Positions 51,046 to 59,766 of a DNA stretch of 64,000 nucleotides are shown piece after piece. Source of the DNA: Solwaraspora sp. WMMD406 (lineage in GTDB: Bacteria; Actinomycetota; Actinomycetes; Mycobacteriales; Micromonosporaceae). The stretch covers positions 6,480,001-6,544,000 of the forward strand of contig NZ_JARUBF010000001.1 of assembly GCF_029626025.1 (NCBI RefSeq), written 5' to 3'. Both the position numbers and the translations under genes were made by a program. Under the pieces are notes generated by a model. The model worked only from the letters and a program-made list of their open reading frames with translations, was not told the origin of the DNA and did no database searches. Positions within the stretch are counted from its first letter, which is position 1, and each line of letters begins with the position of its first letter.

Positions 51046-51846
51046 ATGCAGGCACGGTCGGCTCTCTTCGACCTGTTCGGTGACCACATCCGCCCGCGAG
51101 GTGGTCGCGCGCCCGTCGCTGCGCTGGTCAAGCTCCTCGCCCCGCTCGGCATCGCGGCACCCGCGGTGCGCACCGCAGTGTCCCGGATGGTCCGGCAGGG
51201 TTGGCTGCATCCGCTGCGCCTGTCGGCTGGACCAGGCTATCTACTCACCCCGAAAGCCGCCCGCAGATTGGACGAGGCGGCAGCCCGGATCTACCGCACC
51301 AGCAAGGTTTCCTGGGACGGCAAGTTCGACCTGCTGGTGCTCGACCCGCCCGGTGGGCGGCGGGATCGACAGCGGCTCTGCGCCAATCTCACCTATCTCG
51401 GGTACGGCATGCTCGACGAGCGCACGTGGGTGGCGACCCGGACCGCTGACGAGGTCGACGGGCTGCTGATCGATTACGACGTCCGGTACGAACGATTCAC
51501 CGCGGCGCACGCCGCCGGGACCGCCGGATCCGCCGCGCTGGTCCGCCGGGCCTGGAACCTGGCCGAGATCGGTCAGGCGTACGAGCGGTTCGTCGAGGAA
51601 CAGCGCCCGCTGCTCGCTCGGGTCACCGTACGCAGCAGCGACGAGGAGGCGTACGCCGCGCGGTTTCGGCTGGTCCACGCCTGGCGCGGTTTCCTGTTCC
51701 GCGACCCGCAGCTGCCGCCGGCGCTGCTGCCGGAACGTTGGCCGGGTTCGAGCGCCGCAGCCTTCTTCGACCGGCACGCCGCCCGGCTCCGGCCAGCCGC
51801 TGACCGGTACGTCGATCTCTGCCTGGACCACAGCCAGCGAGGCTGA
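51046..51846 (+). CDS. PaaX-family transcriptional regulator
   Basis: This 266-aa regulator has an N-terminal winged helix ('GGRAPVAALVKLLAPLGIAAPAVRTAVSRMVRQGWL') and the PaaX central and C-terminal regions ('WDGKFDLLVLD', 'FVEEQRPLLARV', 'FLFRDPQLPPALLPERWPG'). PaaX represses phenylacetate catabolism in response to phenylacetyl-CoA. Here the only neighbour is an enoyl-CoA hydratase gene 85 bp downstream, so it may control that pathway step or distant genes. A palindromic site lies in its promoter. Confidence 0.92.
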   Translation: MQARSALFDLFGDHIRPRGGRAPVAALVKLLAPLGIAAPAVRTAVSRMVRQGWLHPLRLSAGPGYLLTPKAARRLDEAAARIYRTSKVSWDGKFDLLVLDPPGGRRDRQRLCANLTYLGYGMLDERTWVATRTADEVDGLLIDYDVRYERFTAAHAAGTAGSAALVRRAWNLAEIGQAYERFVEEQRPLLARVTVRSSDEEAYAARFRLVHAWRGFLFRDPQLPPALLPERWPGSSAAAFFDRHAARLRPAADRYVDLCLDHSQRG

Positions 51847-51931
51847 TCGGGCGGCCACCGACCGGTCCTCCCCCGCCCCGACGACACCCGTTTCCTCGAC
51901 CCTGACGAACACCAGCTGAAAGGTCCCGTCC

Positions 51932-52723
51932 GTGACTGAACCACTGCTCGTCGACCGTGCCGGCGCGGTCGTGACGCTGACGCTGCATCGCCCCGGCGCG
52001 TTGAACGCGCTCGACGTGGCGCTGAAGGAAGCCCTGCTGGAGACGCTGACCGAGCTGGACACCGACCCCGGCTGTCGGGCCGTGGTGCTCGCCGGGGCCG
52101 GCCGGGCCTTCTGCGTCGGACAGGATCTGCGGGAACACGCGGAGATTCTCGAATCCGGTGACCGGGAACCGCTGGCGACGGTGCGGGACCACTACAACCC
52201 GATCGCGGCTCGGCTCGGCGGCCTGTCGAAGCCGGTGGTGGCGGCGGTCCGGGGGATCGCGGCCGGCGCGGGTGCCTCGCTCGCCATGTTGGCCGACTTC
52301 CGCGTCGGAGGGCCGGGGACCAGCTTCCTGATGGCGTTCGCCAACATCGGCCTGGCCGCCGACACCGGCGCCTCCTGGTCGTTGCCCCGGCTGGTCGGCT
52401 ATCCCAAGGCGGTGGAACTGATGCTGCTGGCCGAGCCGGTGCCGGCGGCCGAGGCGCACCGGATCGGCCTGCTCAACCAGCTGCGCGACGACGACGAGCA
52501 GATCCTGCCGGCCGCCCACGAACTGGCCGAGCGGCTGGCCGCCGGAGCGACGGTCGCCTACGGGGCGATCAAGCGCTCGCTCGCGGTCGGCGCGTCCGGC
52601 ACGCTGGCCGACGCGCTCGCCGCCGAGCTGCTGGCCCAGGACACCTGTGGTGGCACCGTCGACCACCGCCAGGCCACCGCCGCGTTCGTCGCCAAGCGAC
52701 GTCCGGTCTTCGAAGGCCGCTGA
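51932..52723 (+). CDS. Enoyl-CoA hydratase/isomerase (PaaG-like)
   Basis: This 263-aa crotonase-fold enzyme has 'ALNALDVALKEALLETL', the oxyanion 'AGAGRAFCVGQDLREH' and the acyl-CoA pocket 'GLSKPVVAAVRGIAAGAGASLAMLADFRVGG'. The acidic residue near 'GASWSLPRLVGYPKAVELML' is where PaaG-type enzymes have Asp, which suits an isomerase or epoxy-CoA isomerase. It lies downstream of a PaaX regulator, which suggests phenylacetyl-CoA-related or fatty-acid catabolism. The start is GTG at 51932. Confidence 0.9.
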   Translation: MTEPLLVDRAGAVVTLTLHRPGALNALDVALKEALLETLTELDTDPGCRAVVLAGAGRAFCVGQDLREHAEILESGDREPLATVRDHYNPIAARLGGLSKPVVAAVRGIAAGAGASLAMLADFRVGGPGTSFLMAFANIGLAADTGASWSLPRLVGYPKAVELMLLAEPVPAAEAHRIGLLNQLRDDDEQILPAAHELAERLAAGATVAYGAIKRSLAVGASGTLADALAAELLAQDTCGGTVDHRQATAAFVAKRRPVFEGR

Positions 52724-52741
52724 CCCGACGGACCGGTCGCC

Positions 52742-53398
52742 TCAGTCGTCCTCCTCGGGATCCTGGTTGGCCTCGGCGCCGAGCACGAACGCCTGCATGG
52801 CGAGTTCGTTTCCGGAGGGGTAGACGAACGTGGGCAACTCGCGCGGGCCCAGCTCACGGACGTACGACCAGAACAGGCGAACCGCTTCCGCCGCCGTCGG
52901 CGCCTCGATCGGCAGGTCGATGCTCACCAGCCAGTCACGGCGGTCGCCGGCCGGAGCGAGCCGGCCGGCGAACGAACGGTAGGTGGACTCGTCGACCGGC
53001 GTCACCGGTCCGGTCAGGGTCAAGGTGGTCGCCGGCACCGGATCGTCGAAGGCCCGGCAGGTGTAGTGCACGACCAACGGTTGCGGGTCGGCGGCCCGGG
53101 TCTCGCCGCCTTCGGTGCCGCCGCCTTCGGTGCCGCCGCCTTCGGTGCCGCCGCCGGCGGGACCGACCCGGCCGAGAGCGACGACGAACGGCTGGTCGCC
53201 GCCGGTGACGACCAGCACCGGTGCGCCGAACGCCGGCCGTGGACCGGCATCGAGTCCGGTCAGTTCCAGCGTGTCGTGGTGAAACAGCCGCTCGGCCTCA
53301 ATCCGCTGGGCGGGAATCACCACCGCCCAGGCGCCGACATCGGAGCGGGCCGCACCGACCACGGCCGGCCCGCCATCGAACTGGCTGATATCGCGCAT
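52742..53398 (-). CDS. Conserved hypothetical protein with GGGTE repeats
   Basis: This 218-aa protein has no family I recognise. It starts 'MRDISQFDGGPAVVGAARSD', has an internal Gly-Gly-Gly-Thr-Glu repeat (15-bp units at 53111-53155), and a C-terminal part with Trp/Arg-rich helices ('RLFWSYVRELGPRELPTFVYP'). It lacks a signal peptide or membrane helix. It is followed by no gene on the same strand and preceded by the Tag gene stop at 53404, 6 bases from its start. Confidence 0.75.
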   Translation of the reverse strand: MRDISQFDGGPAVVGAARSDVGAWAVVIPAQRIEAERLFHHDTLELTGLDAGPRPAFGAPVLVVTGGDQPFVVALGRVGPAGGGTEGGGTEGGGTEGGETRAADPQPLVVHYTCRAFDDPVPATTLTLTGPVTPVDESTYRSFAGRLAPAGDRRDWLVSIDLPIEAPTAAEAVRLFWSYVRELGPRELPTFVYPSGNELAMQAFVLGAEANQDPEEDD

Positions 53399-53403
53399 GA
53401 CAC

Positions 53404-53994
53404 CTATCTCATCACGCCGGGAACCGGCGGCGGCACATGGCAGCCGGCAAGGTGGTCGTCGACCATGCCGGTCGCCTGCATCAGCGCGTACGCGGTCGTG
53501 GGGCCGACGAACCGGAACCCGCGCCGTTTGAGTGCCTTGGCCATCGCGACGGATTCGTCGGTCGTCGCCGGTACTTCGGCGACTGTGGCGGGCCGGGCCG
53601 CTCTGGACGGCGGGGCGAAGGACCAGAGCAGATCGGCCAGCCCGGTGGGCAGGTCCAGCGCCGCCCGGGCGTTCGCCACGGCGGCTTCGATCTTGGCGCG
53701 GTTGCGGACGATTCCGGCGTCGGCCAGGAGTCGGTCGACGTCGGCGGTGCCGTACGCGGCGACCTTGGCGATCCGGAACCCGTCGAACGCGGCCCGGAAC
53801 GCCGCCCGCTTCCGTAGGATGGTCAGCCAGGACAGCCCGGACTGGAACGCCTCCAGGGTCAGCCGCTCGAACAGCGCGTCGTCACCGCGAACCGGTCGGC
53901 CCCACTCCTGGTCGTGGTAGCCGCGGTACTCGGCCGAGCCGGCTCCCCAGCCGCAGCGGGCCACCCCGTCCTCGCACGTGAGCAGCCCGGTCAC
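53404..53994 (-). CDS. tag: DNA-3-methyladenine glycosylase I
   Basis: This 196-aa enzyme excises 3-methyladenine from alkylated DNA. It shows the zinc-binding 'CGWGAGSAEYRGYHDQEWG' at the N-terminus and 'DDHLAGCH' near the C-terminus, plus the HhH-like helix 'RLTLEAFQSGLSWLTILRKR' with the family's catalytic acidic residues. Its GTG overlaps the stop of the SRPBCC gene. The block Tag-SRPBCC-DivIVA-FolP resembles M. tuberculosis Rv1207-Rv1210. Confidence 0.93.
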   Translation of the reverse strand: MTGLLTCEDGVARCGWGAGSAEYRGYHDQEWGRPVRGDDALFERLTLEAFQSGLSWLTILRKRAAFRAAFDGFRIAKVAAYGTADVDRLLADAGIVRNRAKIEAAVANARAALDLPTGLADLLWSFAPPSRAARPATVAEVPATTDESVAMAKALKRRGFRFVGPTTAYALMQATGMVDDHLAGCHVPPPVPGVMR

Positions 53995-54476
53995 GGCAGG
54001 TCACCCGCCTCGACCAACCGGCCGAACTTCTTCAACGCCTGGGTCAGGCTCACCTTGGAACCTGGCCAGAGCAACGGCCAGGTGATCCGCCCGGCGACGC
54101 CGCCGGGCAAGTGGAACCACTCGTGCCAGACGACCTGGGTACGGTCGTGATCCATCTGCGTGCACCGCAGCACCCCCGGTCCGCGCAGCAGGGTCCCGCA
54201 GTGCACCACCCGGACCTCGTACGGTGGGTCGAGCCGGACCACCCGCATCTCGTCTCGCAGCGCCATCGGACCGACCGTGGTGACGGCGACGATCAGACTT
54301 CCCTCGCCGCCATCGCCGGAGGCCACCTGCACGTCGGTGAACGGAATCCACTCGGACTGCCGTTCCCAGGCTGTGAAGGCGGCGTACACCCGGTGCGCGG
54401 GAGCCCGGACGATCACGGTCGCGGTCACCTCACCCGCGCCAGGAGTCGCGGCCCGGGCCTCCTCCGGCGTACTCAT
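53991..54476 (-). CDS. SRPBCC-family (polyketide cyclase-like) protein
   Basis: This 161-aa protein has a START/Bet v1-like fold: 'VTATVIVRAPAHRVYAAFTAWERQSEWIPFTDV' at the front, a strand-rich middle ('EVRVVHCGTLLRGPGVLRCT') and a long C-terminal helix ('VSLTQALKKFGRLVEAG'). Such proteins bind a hydrophobic ligand; the substrate is unknown. The ATG overlaps the DivIVA-like stop, and its stop overlaps the Tag start, so all three are translationally coupled. Confidence 0.87.
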   Translation of the reverse strand: MSTPEEARAATPGAGEVTATVIVRAPAHRVYAAFTAWERQSEWIPFTDVQVASGDGGEGSLIVAVTTVGPMALRDEMRVVRLDPPYEVRVVHCGTLLRGPGVLRCTQMDHDRTQVVWHEWFHLPGGVAGRITWPLLWPGSKVSLTQALKKFGRLVEAGDLP

Positions 54477-55141
54477 TCGGCGTCGCCGCCGGGTCGACGA
54501 GCGGGTGGCTCGGAAACACTGGTGTGGTTTCCGGCAGCTTCCGGGGTGGGGCCTTCGGCCTCGACGATGCCCCGAATCGCCGGCGCCTCGGCCGACCGCT
54601 GCGAGGCCGACCGCTGCGAGGCCGACCGCTGCGAGGCCGAACCGTCGGCGTCGGGGGTCGGGCGTACCGGCTTGGCGGGGGTGACCGGCTCGGCGGGCGT
54701 GACGGTCACGATCGGACCGGCGTCGTCGGCGACGGTGGCCGGCCCGACACCGCTCGACGGCGGGTGGGCCGACGTGGTCGCCGACAGGGCGGCGTCCCGC
54801 GCCTGGCGCAGCAGGTCGGCGTCGTGCGTACGGCCGTCCCGCAACGCGGCGACCTCGGCCTGCAACACCTCGATCAGTTCGTCCTTGTAGCCGATGTCGT
54901 ACGCGGCGCGCCGCAACGCCTGGTCGACCTGCGCCATCCGGTAACCCCGCAGCGCGGTGTCGAACCGGACCTGGGTGACGTCCTGCTCCAGCAGCGGACG
55001 GGTCCCGGGCAGCGGCACGGATCGACCGTCCGGCTCCGCCGGCACCAGCCCGGGGTCGCCACCGGTGACCAGGACGGTGACCCCGAAAACGACCGCGGCG
55101 ACGGTCACCGCGGCGACCAGAACGAGGAGAAACTGATCCAT
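54473..55141 (-). CDS. DivIVA-domain membrane protein (Rv1209-like)
   Basis: This 222-aa protein has an N-terminal membrane helix (LLVLVAAVTVAAVVFGVTVL), then a short DivIVA-like coiled-coil motif 'VRFDTALRGYRMAQVDQALRRAAYDIG' at residues 58-84 and a second coil to about 118. The C-terminal half is Pro/Ser-rich with SASQR repeats (15-bp units, about 54588-54640). DivIVA-type motifs bind curved membranes or other division proteins. It heads the coupled DivIVA-SRPBCC-Tag transcript and is divergent from folP. Confidence 0.82.
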   Translation of the reverse strand: MDQFLLVLVAAVTVAAVVFGVTVLVTGGDPGLVPAEPDGRSVPLPGTRPLLEQDVTQVRFDTALRGYRMAQVDQALRRAAYDIGYKDELIEVLQAEVAALRDGRTHDADLLRQARDAALSATTSAHPPSSGVGPATVADDAGPIVTVTPAEPVTPAKPVRPTPDADGSASQRSASQRSASQRSAEAPAIRGIVEAEGPTPEAAGNHTSVSEPPARRPGGDAE

Positions 55142-55303
55142 GACCGAATCGTGACATGCCGCGACGGCGAGGGCGACCCCCCATCGGCGAGTCGTGGTCC
55201 GCTGTGGCCGTACCGGCGGGCCGGGCAGGATCGGGCGGTCGGCCCGGCGGCCGGGTGCGGATCCGCACGTTAATCTCGGGAGCCGACGAACGGAAGGTAC
55301 GTG

Positions 55304-56173
55304 ATGGCAGGCGCGCTACGGCTGGGGCCGCGCATCTTCGCCCCCGGGGAACTCGCCGTGATGGCGATCGTCAACCGTACGCCCGATTCGTTCTTCGACC
55401 GGGGCGCGACCTTCGCGGCGGACGCCGCGTTGCGCGCGGTCGGGCAGGCGGTCGCCGAGGGTGCCGACATCGTCGACATCGGCGGGGTGAAGGCCGGGCC
55501 CGGCGTGGTCGTGGACGTCGCCGAGGAAATCGACCGTACGGTCGGCACGATCGCGGCGGTCCGGGCGGCCTTCCCCGACCTGGTCATCTCGATCGACACC
55601 TGGCGGGCGGAGGTCGCCCGGGAGGCGGTGGCCGCCGGTGCCGACCTGCTCAACGACACCTGGGCCGGAGCCGACCCGCGACTCGCGCAGGTCGCGGCGG
55701 CGACCGGGACCGGGTTGATCTGCTCGCACACCGGGGGCACCACGCCGCGTACCCGTCCGCACCGGGCCGCTTTCGACGACGTCGTCGCCGATGTGCTGCG
55801 GACAGTCACCACGCTCGCCGAGCGGGCCACCCGGCTCGGGGTGCGCCCGGACGGGATCCTGATCGATCCGGCGCACGACTTCGGCAAGAACACCCGGCAC
55901 TCGCTGGAGGTGACCCGCCGGTTGGGTGAGCTGGTCGAGACGGGGTGGCCGGTGCTCGTCGCGGTCTCCAACAAGGATTTCATCGGCGAGACGCTCGACC
56001 TGCCGGTGGATCAACGCCTCGAAGGGACCCTCGCCGCCACCGCCGTATCGGCGTGGCTGGGCGCCCGGGTGTTCCGGGCCCATCAGGTGGCGGCGACCCG
56101 GCGGGCGCTGGACATGGTGGCCGCGATCCGAGGTGACCGCCAACCGGCGGTGTCCCGCCGGGCCCTGGCCTGA
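55304..56173 (+). CDS. folP: Dihydropteroate synthase (FolP2-like)
   Basis: This 289-aa TIM-barrel protein has the DHPS motifs 'MAIVNRTPDSFFDRG', 'IVDIGGVKAGPGV', 'ISIDTWRAEVAREAV', 'LINDTW'-like 'LLNDTWAGAD' and 'IDPAHDFGKN'. Gly-Val-Lys-Ala replaces the common GGESTRPG loop, which is also found in mycobacterial FolP2, reported not to be the main folate enzyme. A ggaagg ribosome binding site precedes the ATG at 55304; GTG 55301 is an alternative. It is divergent from the DivIVA-like gene, like Rv1207 and Rv1209 in order. Confidence 0.9.
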   Translation: MAGALRLGPRIFAPGELAVMAIVNRTPDSFFDRGATFAADAALRAVGQAVAEGADIVDIGGVKAGPGVVVDVAEEIDRTVGTIAAVRAAFPDLVISIDTWRAEVAREAVAAGADLLNDTWAGADPRLAQVAAATGTGLICSHTGGTTPRTRPHRAAFDDVVADVLRTVTTLAERATRLGVRPDGILIDPAHDFGKNTRHSLEVTRRLGELVETGWPVLVAVSNKDFIGETLDLPVDQRLEGTLAATAVSAWLGARVFRAHQVAATRRALDMVAAIRGDRQPAVSRRALA

Positions 56174-56202
56174 CCGCGCGCACTGCCGCAGTCTGACCGC
56201 GC

Positions 56203-56580
56203 TCAGGTCCAGCGCAGGACGTTCTTGCGCCAGGCGTAGAGGATGCCCAGGGCGAGCACCCCGACGAAGATCCCCATCTCGGCGAGGGTGACCAGGCCGA
56301 ACCCGGGCCGGTCGAAGATCACCGCCCAGGGAAAGAGGAAGACCGCCTCCACCGCGAACAGGACGTAGAGGAAGGCGTAGACGTAGTAGCGGATCTGCGC
56401 TTGGGCCCAGTCGCCGCCGACCGGATCGAGCCCGCACTCGTAGCTCGCCCGCTTACCCGGTGGGTCGGCCGGGCGTGCCGGACGCACCAGCCGGTTCGCG
56501 CCGTACGCGACCGCGAAGAACCCGACGCTCACCATCAACAGCAGCCCGAGCGTCGCGTACGAGCCCAGGTAGCCGGTCAC
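56203..56580 (-). CDS. nuoA: NADH-quinone oxidoreductase subunit A (orphan)
   Basis: This 125-aa protein has three membrane helices and the NuoA landmarks 'YECGLDPVGGDWAQAQIRYYVYAFLYVLFAVEAVFLFPW'. NuoA is a membrane subunit of complex I and cannot function alone. No nuoB-N genes adjoin it, so it is either an accessory copy or the remnant of a second operon. GTG 56580 is chosen because the first helix begins there. It is divergent from the korAB genes. Confidence 0.92.
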   Translation of the reverse strand: MTGYLGSYATLGLLLMVSVGFFAVAYGANRLVRPARPADPPGKRASYECGLDPVGGDWAQAQIRYYVYAFLYVLFAVEAVFLFPWAVIFDRPGFGLVTLAEMGIFVGVLALGILYAWRKNVLRWT

Positions 56581-56717
56581 GCCGGTCAGCTTATCGTCTC
56601 GGTCCTCTCGTCTCGGTCCTCCGGCCGGGGTGATTCGAGTCCCACCGGGCGGACCCGAGCCGGGGATCCACCCCGATCCGACGTAGGCTTTCAGGAAGAT
56701 GTGGCGTGGACCGGTGG

Positions 56718-56757
56718 CCGGTACGGTTGCCGCCGGTACGGTTGCCGCCGGTACGGC
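56718..56757. repeat. 15-bp tandem repeat upstream of korA
   Basis: The unit ccggtacggttgccg is repeated 2.7 times in the leader between nuoA and korA, about 105 bases before the korA start. No gene lies in this 281-bp divergent region. Confidence 0.85.
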
Positions 56758-56861
56758 GATCGCAGCACCCACCGCGCGGCGGCTCCCCCGCACCGGCGGC
56801 CGCCGCACGAGCGGGTCACCGGGATCCGCACCGCCAGCAGAACACGAGGAGGTCAGCTCAC

Positions 56862-58709
56862 GTGGCCAAGCAGGTCCGTCAACTGGATCGGGTGGTCATC
56901 CGTTTCGCTGGCGACTCCGGTGACGGAATGCAGCTGACCGGCGACCGGTTCACCTCGGAGACCGCGCAACTCGGCAACGACATCTCGACCTTGCCGAACT
57001 TCCCGGCCGAGATCCGCGCACCGGCCGGCACCCTCCCCGGCGTGTCCAGCTTCCAGGTGCACTTCGCCGACTACGACATCCTCACCCCCGGTGACTCGCC
57101 GAACGTCCTGGTCGCGATGAACCCGGCGGCGTTGAAGGCCAACCTCGGCGACCTGCCACGCGGGGCGGACATCATCGTCAACACCGACGAGTTCACCCGG
57201 CGCAACCTGGCCAAGGTCGGCTACGCGGCCAGCCCGCTGGAGGACGGCTCGCTCGACGCGTACGCCGTACACCCGGTGGCGTTGACCTCGATGACGATCG
57301 GCGCGTTGGCCGAGCTCGACGTCTCGAAGAAGGACGCCGAGCGGGCCAAGAACATGTTCGCGCTGGGTCTGCTCTCGTGGATGTACTCGCGGCCGTACGA
57401 GTCCACCATCCGGTTCCTGGAGCGCAAGTTCGCCAAGCGCCCGGAGCTGGTCGCGGCAAACATCGCCGCGTTCAAGGCCGGCTGGAACTTCGGCGAGACG
57501 ACCGAGGACTTCTCGGTCCGCTACGAGGTCAACCCGGCCCGGATGCGGCCGGGCACCTATCGCAACATCACCGGCAACGCGGCGCTGTCGCTGGGTCTGG
57601 TGGCCGCCGGCGTCCGGGCCAAGCTGCCCGTCTTCCTGGGTGCCTACCCGATCACCCCGGCCTCGGACATCCTGCACGAGTTGAGCAAGCACAAGCGCTT
57701 CGGTGTCGTCACGATGCAGGCCGAGGACGAGATCGCCGCGATCGGTGCGGCGCTTGGCGCGTCGTACGGCGGTGCGCTCGGCGTGACCACGACGTCCGGC
57801 CCGGGGGTGGCGCTCAAGGGCGAGACGATCTCGCTCGCGGTCGCGCTCGAACTGCCGCTGGTGGTCGTGGACGTGCAGCGCGCCGGACCGTCGACCGGCA
57901 TGCCGACCAAGACCGAGCAGGCCGACCTCAACATGGCCCTGTTCGGCCGCCACGGCGAGGCACCGGTCGCGGTGATCGCTCCGCGCTCGCCGTCGGACTG
58001 CTTCCACGCGGCGATCGAGGCGGCCCGGATCGCGTTGACCTACCGCACGCCGGTGCTGCTGTTGTCAGACAACTACGTGGCCAACGGTTCGGAGCCATGG
58101 CTGCTGCCCGACGTCGATTCCCTGCCCGACCTGCGGGTCGAGTTCGCCACCGCGCCGAACGGCCCGGACGGCAAGGCCTTCCTGCCGTACCTGCGCGATC
58201 CGCAGACGCTGGCCCGGCCCTGGGCCATCCCGGGTACGCCCGGCCTGGAGCACCGGATCGGCGGCTTGGAGAAGGCCGACAAGACCGGCGACATCTCGTA
58301 CGATCCGGCCAACCACGACTTCATGGTGCGCACGCGGGCGGCGCGGATCGAGGCGATCCCGGTGCCGGACGTCGAGGTCGAGGACCCGGACGGCGACGCC
58401 CGTACGCTGGTGCTGGGCTGGGGTTCGACGTACGGGCCGATCGGTGCCGCCTGCCGGACGCTGCGTCAGCGTGGCCTGTCGGTGGCGCAGGCCCATCTGC
58501 GGCACCTGGCTCCGTTGCCGGCCAACCTGGGCGACGTGTTGCGCTCCTACGACCGGGTGGTGATCCCGGAGATGAACCTGGGCCAGTTGGCGCACGTGAT
58601 CCGGGCCCGTTACCTGGTCGACGCGATCGGATACAACCAGGTCCGTGGCCTGCCGTTCACCGCCACCGAGCTGGAGACCATGCTGGAAGAGGTCGTCAAG
58701 AATGTCTGA
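56862..58709 (+). CDS. korA: 2-oxoacid:acceptor oxidoreductase alpha subunit (KorA)
   Basis: This 615-aa protein fuses the gamma-like domain ('VIRFAGDSGDGMQLTGDRF', residues 11-29) with the pyrimidine-binding and domain II parts ('GAYPITPASDILHELSKHKR', 'TMQAEDEIAAIGAALGASYGG', 'VDVQRAGPSTGMPTKTEQAD'). With KorB it decarboxylates 2-oxoglutarate to succinyl-CoA and reduces ferredoxin, as in mycobacterial Rv2455c-Rv2454c. GTG 56862 follows gaggagg. It overlaps korB by 8 bp. Confidence 0.94.
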   Translation: MAKQVRQLDRVVIRFAGDSGDGMQLTGDRFTSETAQLGNDISTLPNFPAEIRAPAGTLPGVSSFQVHFADYDILTPGDSPNVLVAMNPAALKANLGDLPRGADIIVNTDEFTRRNLAKVGYAASPLEDGSLDAYAVHPVALTSMTIGALAELDVSKKDAERAKNMFALGLLSWMYSRPYESTIRFLERKFAKRPELVAANIAAFKAGWNFGETTEDFSVRYEVNPARMRPGTYRNITGNAALSLGLVAAGVRAKLPVFLGAYPITPASDILHELSKHKRFGVVTMQAEDEIAAIGAALGASYGGALGVTTTSGPGVALKGETISLAVALELPLVVVDVQRAGPSTGMPTKTEQADLNMALFGRHGEAPVAVIAPRSPSDCFHAAIEAARIALTYRTPVLLLSDNYVANGSEPWLLPDVDSLPDLRVEFATAPNGPDGKAFLPYLRDPQTLARPWAIPGTPGLEHRIGGLEKADKTGDISYDPANHDFMVRTRAARIEAIPVPDVEVEDPDGDARTLVLGWGSTYGPIGAACRTLRQRGLSVAQAHLRHLAPLPANLGDVLRSYDRVVIPEMNLGQLAHVIRARYLVDAIGYNQVRGLPFTATELETMLEEVVKNV

Positions 58710-59766
58710 GTCCGCACCGAACGGACGCGCCGGCGGTACGCCGGTGGCGCTCAAGCTCACCGCCAAGGACTTCAAGTCCGACCAGGAGGTGCGCTGGTGC
58801 CCTGGCTGCGGTGACTACGCGATCCTCGCCGCCGTCCAGTCGTTCATGCCGGAGTTGAACATCCCTCGGGAACGGACCGTCTTCGTCTCCGGCATCGGCT
58901 GCTCCTCGCGGTTCCCGTACTACATGAACACGTACGGGATGCACTCGATCCACGGTCGGGCCCCGGCGATCGCCACCGGCCTGTCGGTCTCCCGGCCGGA
59001 TCTGTCGGTGTGGGTGGTCACCGGTGATGGTGACGCGCTGTCGATCGGCGGCAACCATCTGATCCACGCGCTGCGCCGCAACGTCAACCTGAAGATCCTG
59101 CTGTTCAACAACCGGATCTACGGTCTGACCAAGGGGCAGTACTCGCCGACGTCCGAGCTCGGCAAGATCACCAAGTCGACGCCGGTCGGGTCGGCCGACT
59201 CGCCGTTCAACCCGCTGTCGCTGGCGTTGGGCGCCGAGGCGACGTTCGTCGCCCGGACGATCGACTCCGACCGTAAGCACCTGCAGTCGGTGCTGCGGGC
59301 GGCCGCCGAGCACTCCGGTTCGGCGTTCGTGGAGATCTACCAGAACTGCAACATCTTCAACGACGGCGCGTTCGAGCAGCTCAAGGAGCCGGCCACCCGG
59401 GACGACTACCTGATCCGGCTCGAACACGGGCAGCCGATCACGTTCGGCGCGCAGAGCCAGTTCTGCGTGGTGCACCCGCCCGGCGGTTTCGGGCTGGAGG
59501 TCCGCCCGACCGACTCGGTGCCGGCCGAGCAGATCGTCGTACACGACGCGACGGTCAGCGAGCCGGCGTACGCGTTCGCGCTGTCCCGGCTGCCGGGTGA
59601 GGATCTGCGGAACACCCCGATCGGAGTGTTCCGTCAGGTGCGGCGGCCGAGCTACGACAGCCTCATCCAGGGACAGGTGAGCCAGGCGGTGGCCTCGGCG
59701 GACGGTACGCCGGAGGAGCAGCTCGCCGGGCTGCTGCGCAGCGGGGATACCTGGTCGATCAGCTGA
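58702..59766 (+). CDS. korB: 2-oxoacid:ferredoxin oxidoreductase beta subunit (KorB)
   Basis: This 354-aa beta subunit has the Fe-S Cys pair in 'VRWCPGCGDYAIL' (C33, C36), 'VSGIGCSSRFPYYMNTYGMHSIHGR', and the thiamine pyrophosphate motif 'VVTGDGDALSIGGNHLIHAL' followed by 'LLFNNRIYGLTKGQYSPTS'. It binds TPP-Mg2+ and a cluster for electron transfer to ferredoxin. It overlaps the korA stop by 8 bp and the convergent potassium-channel gene by 8 bp. Confidence 0.95.
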   Translation: MSESAPNGRAGGTPVALKLTAKDFKSDQEVRWCPGCGDYAILAAVQSFMPELNIPRERTVFVSGIGCSSRFPYYMNTYGMHSIHGRAPAIATGLSVSRPDLSVWVVTGDGDALSIGGNHLIHALRRNVNLKILLFNNRIYGLTKGQYSPTSELGKITKSTPVGSADSPFNPLSLALGAEATFVARTIDSDRKHLQSVLRAAAEHSGSAFVEIYQNCNIFNDGAFEQLKEPATRDDYLIRLEHGQPITFGAQSQFCVVHPPGGFGLEVRPTDSVPAEQIVVHDATVSEPAYAFALSRLPGEDLRNTPIGVFRQVRRPSYDSLIQGQVSQAVASADGTPEEQLAGLLRSGDTWSIS

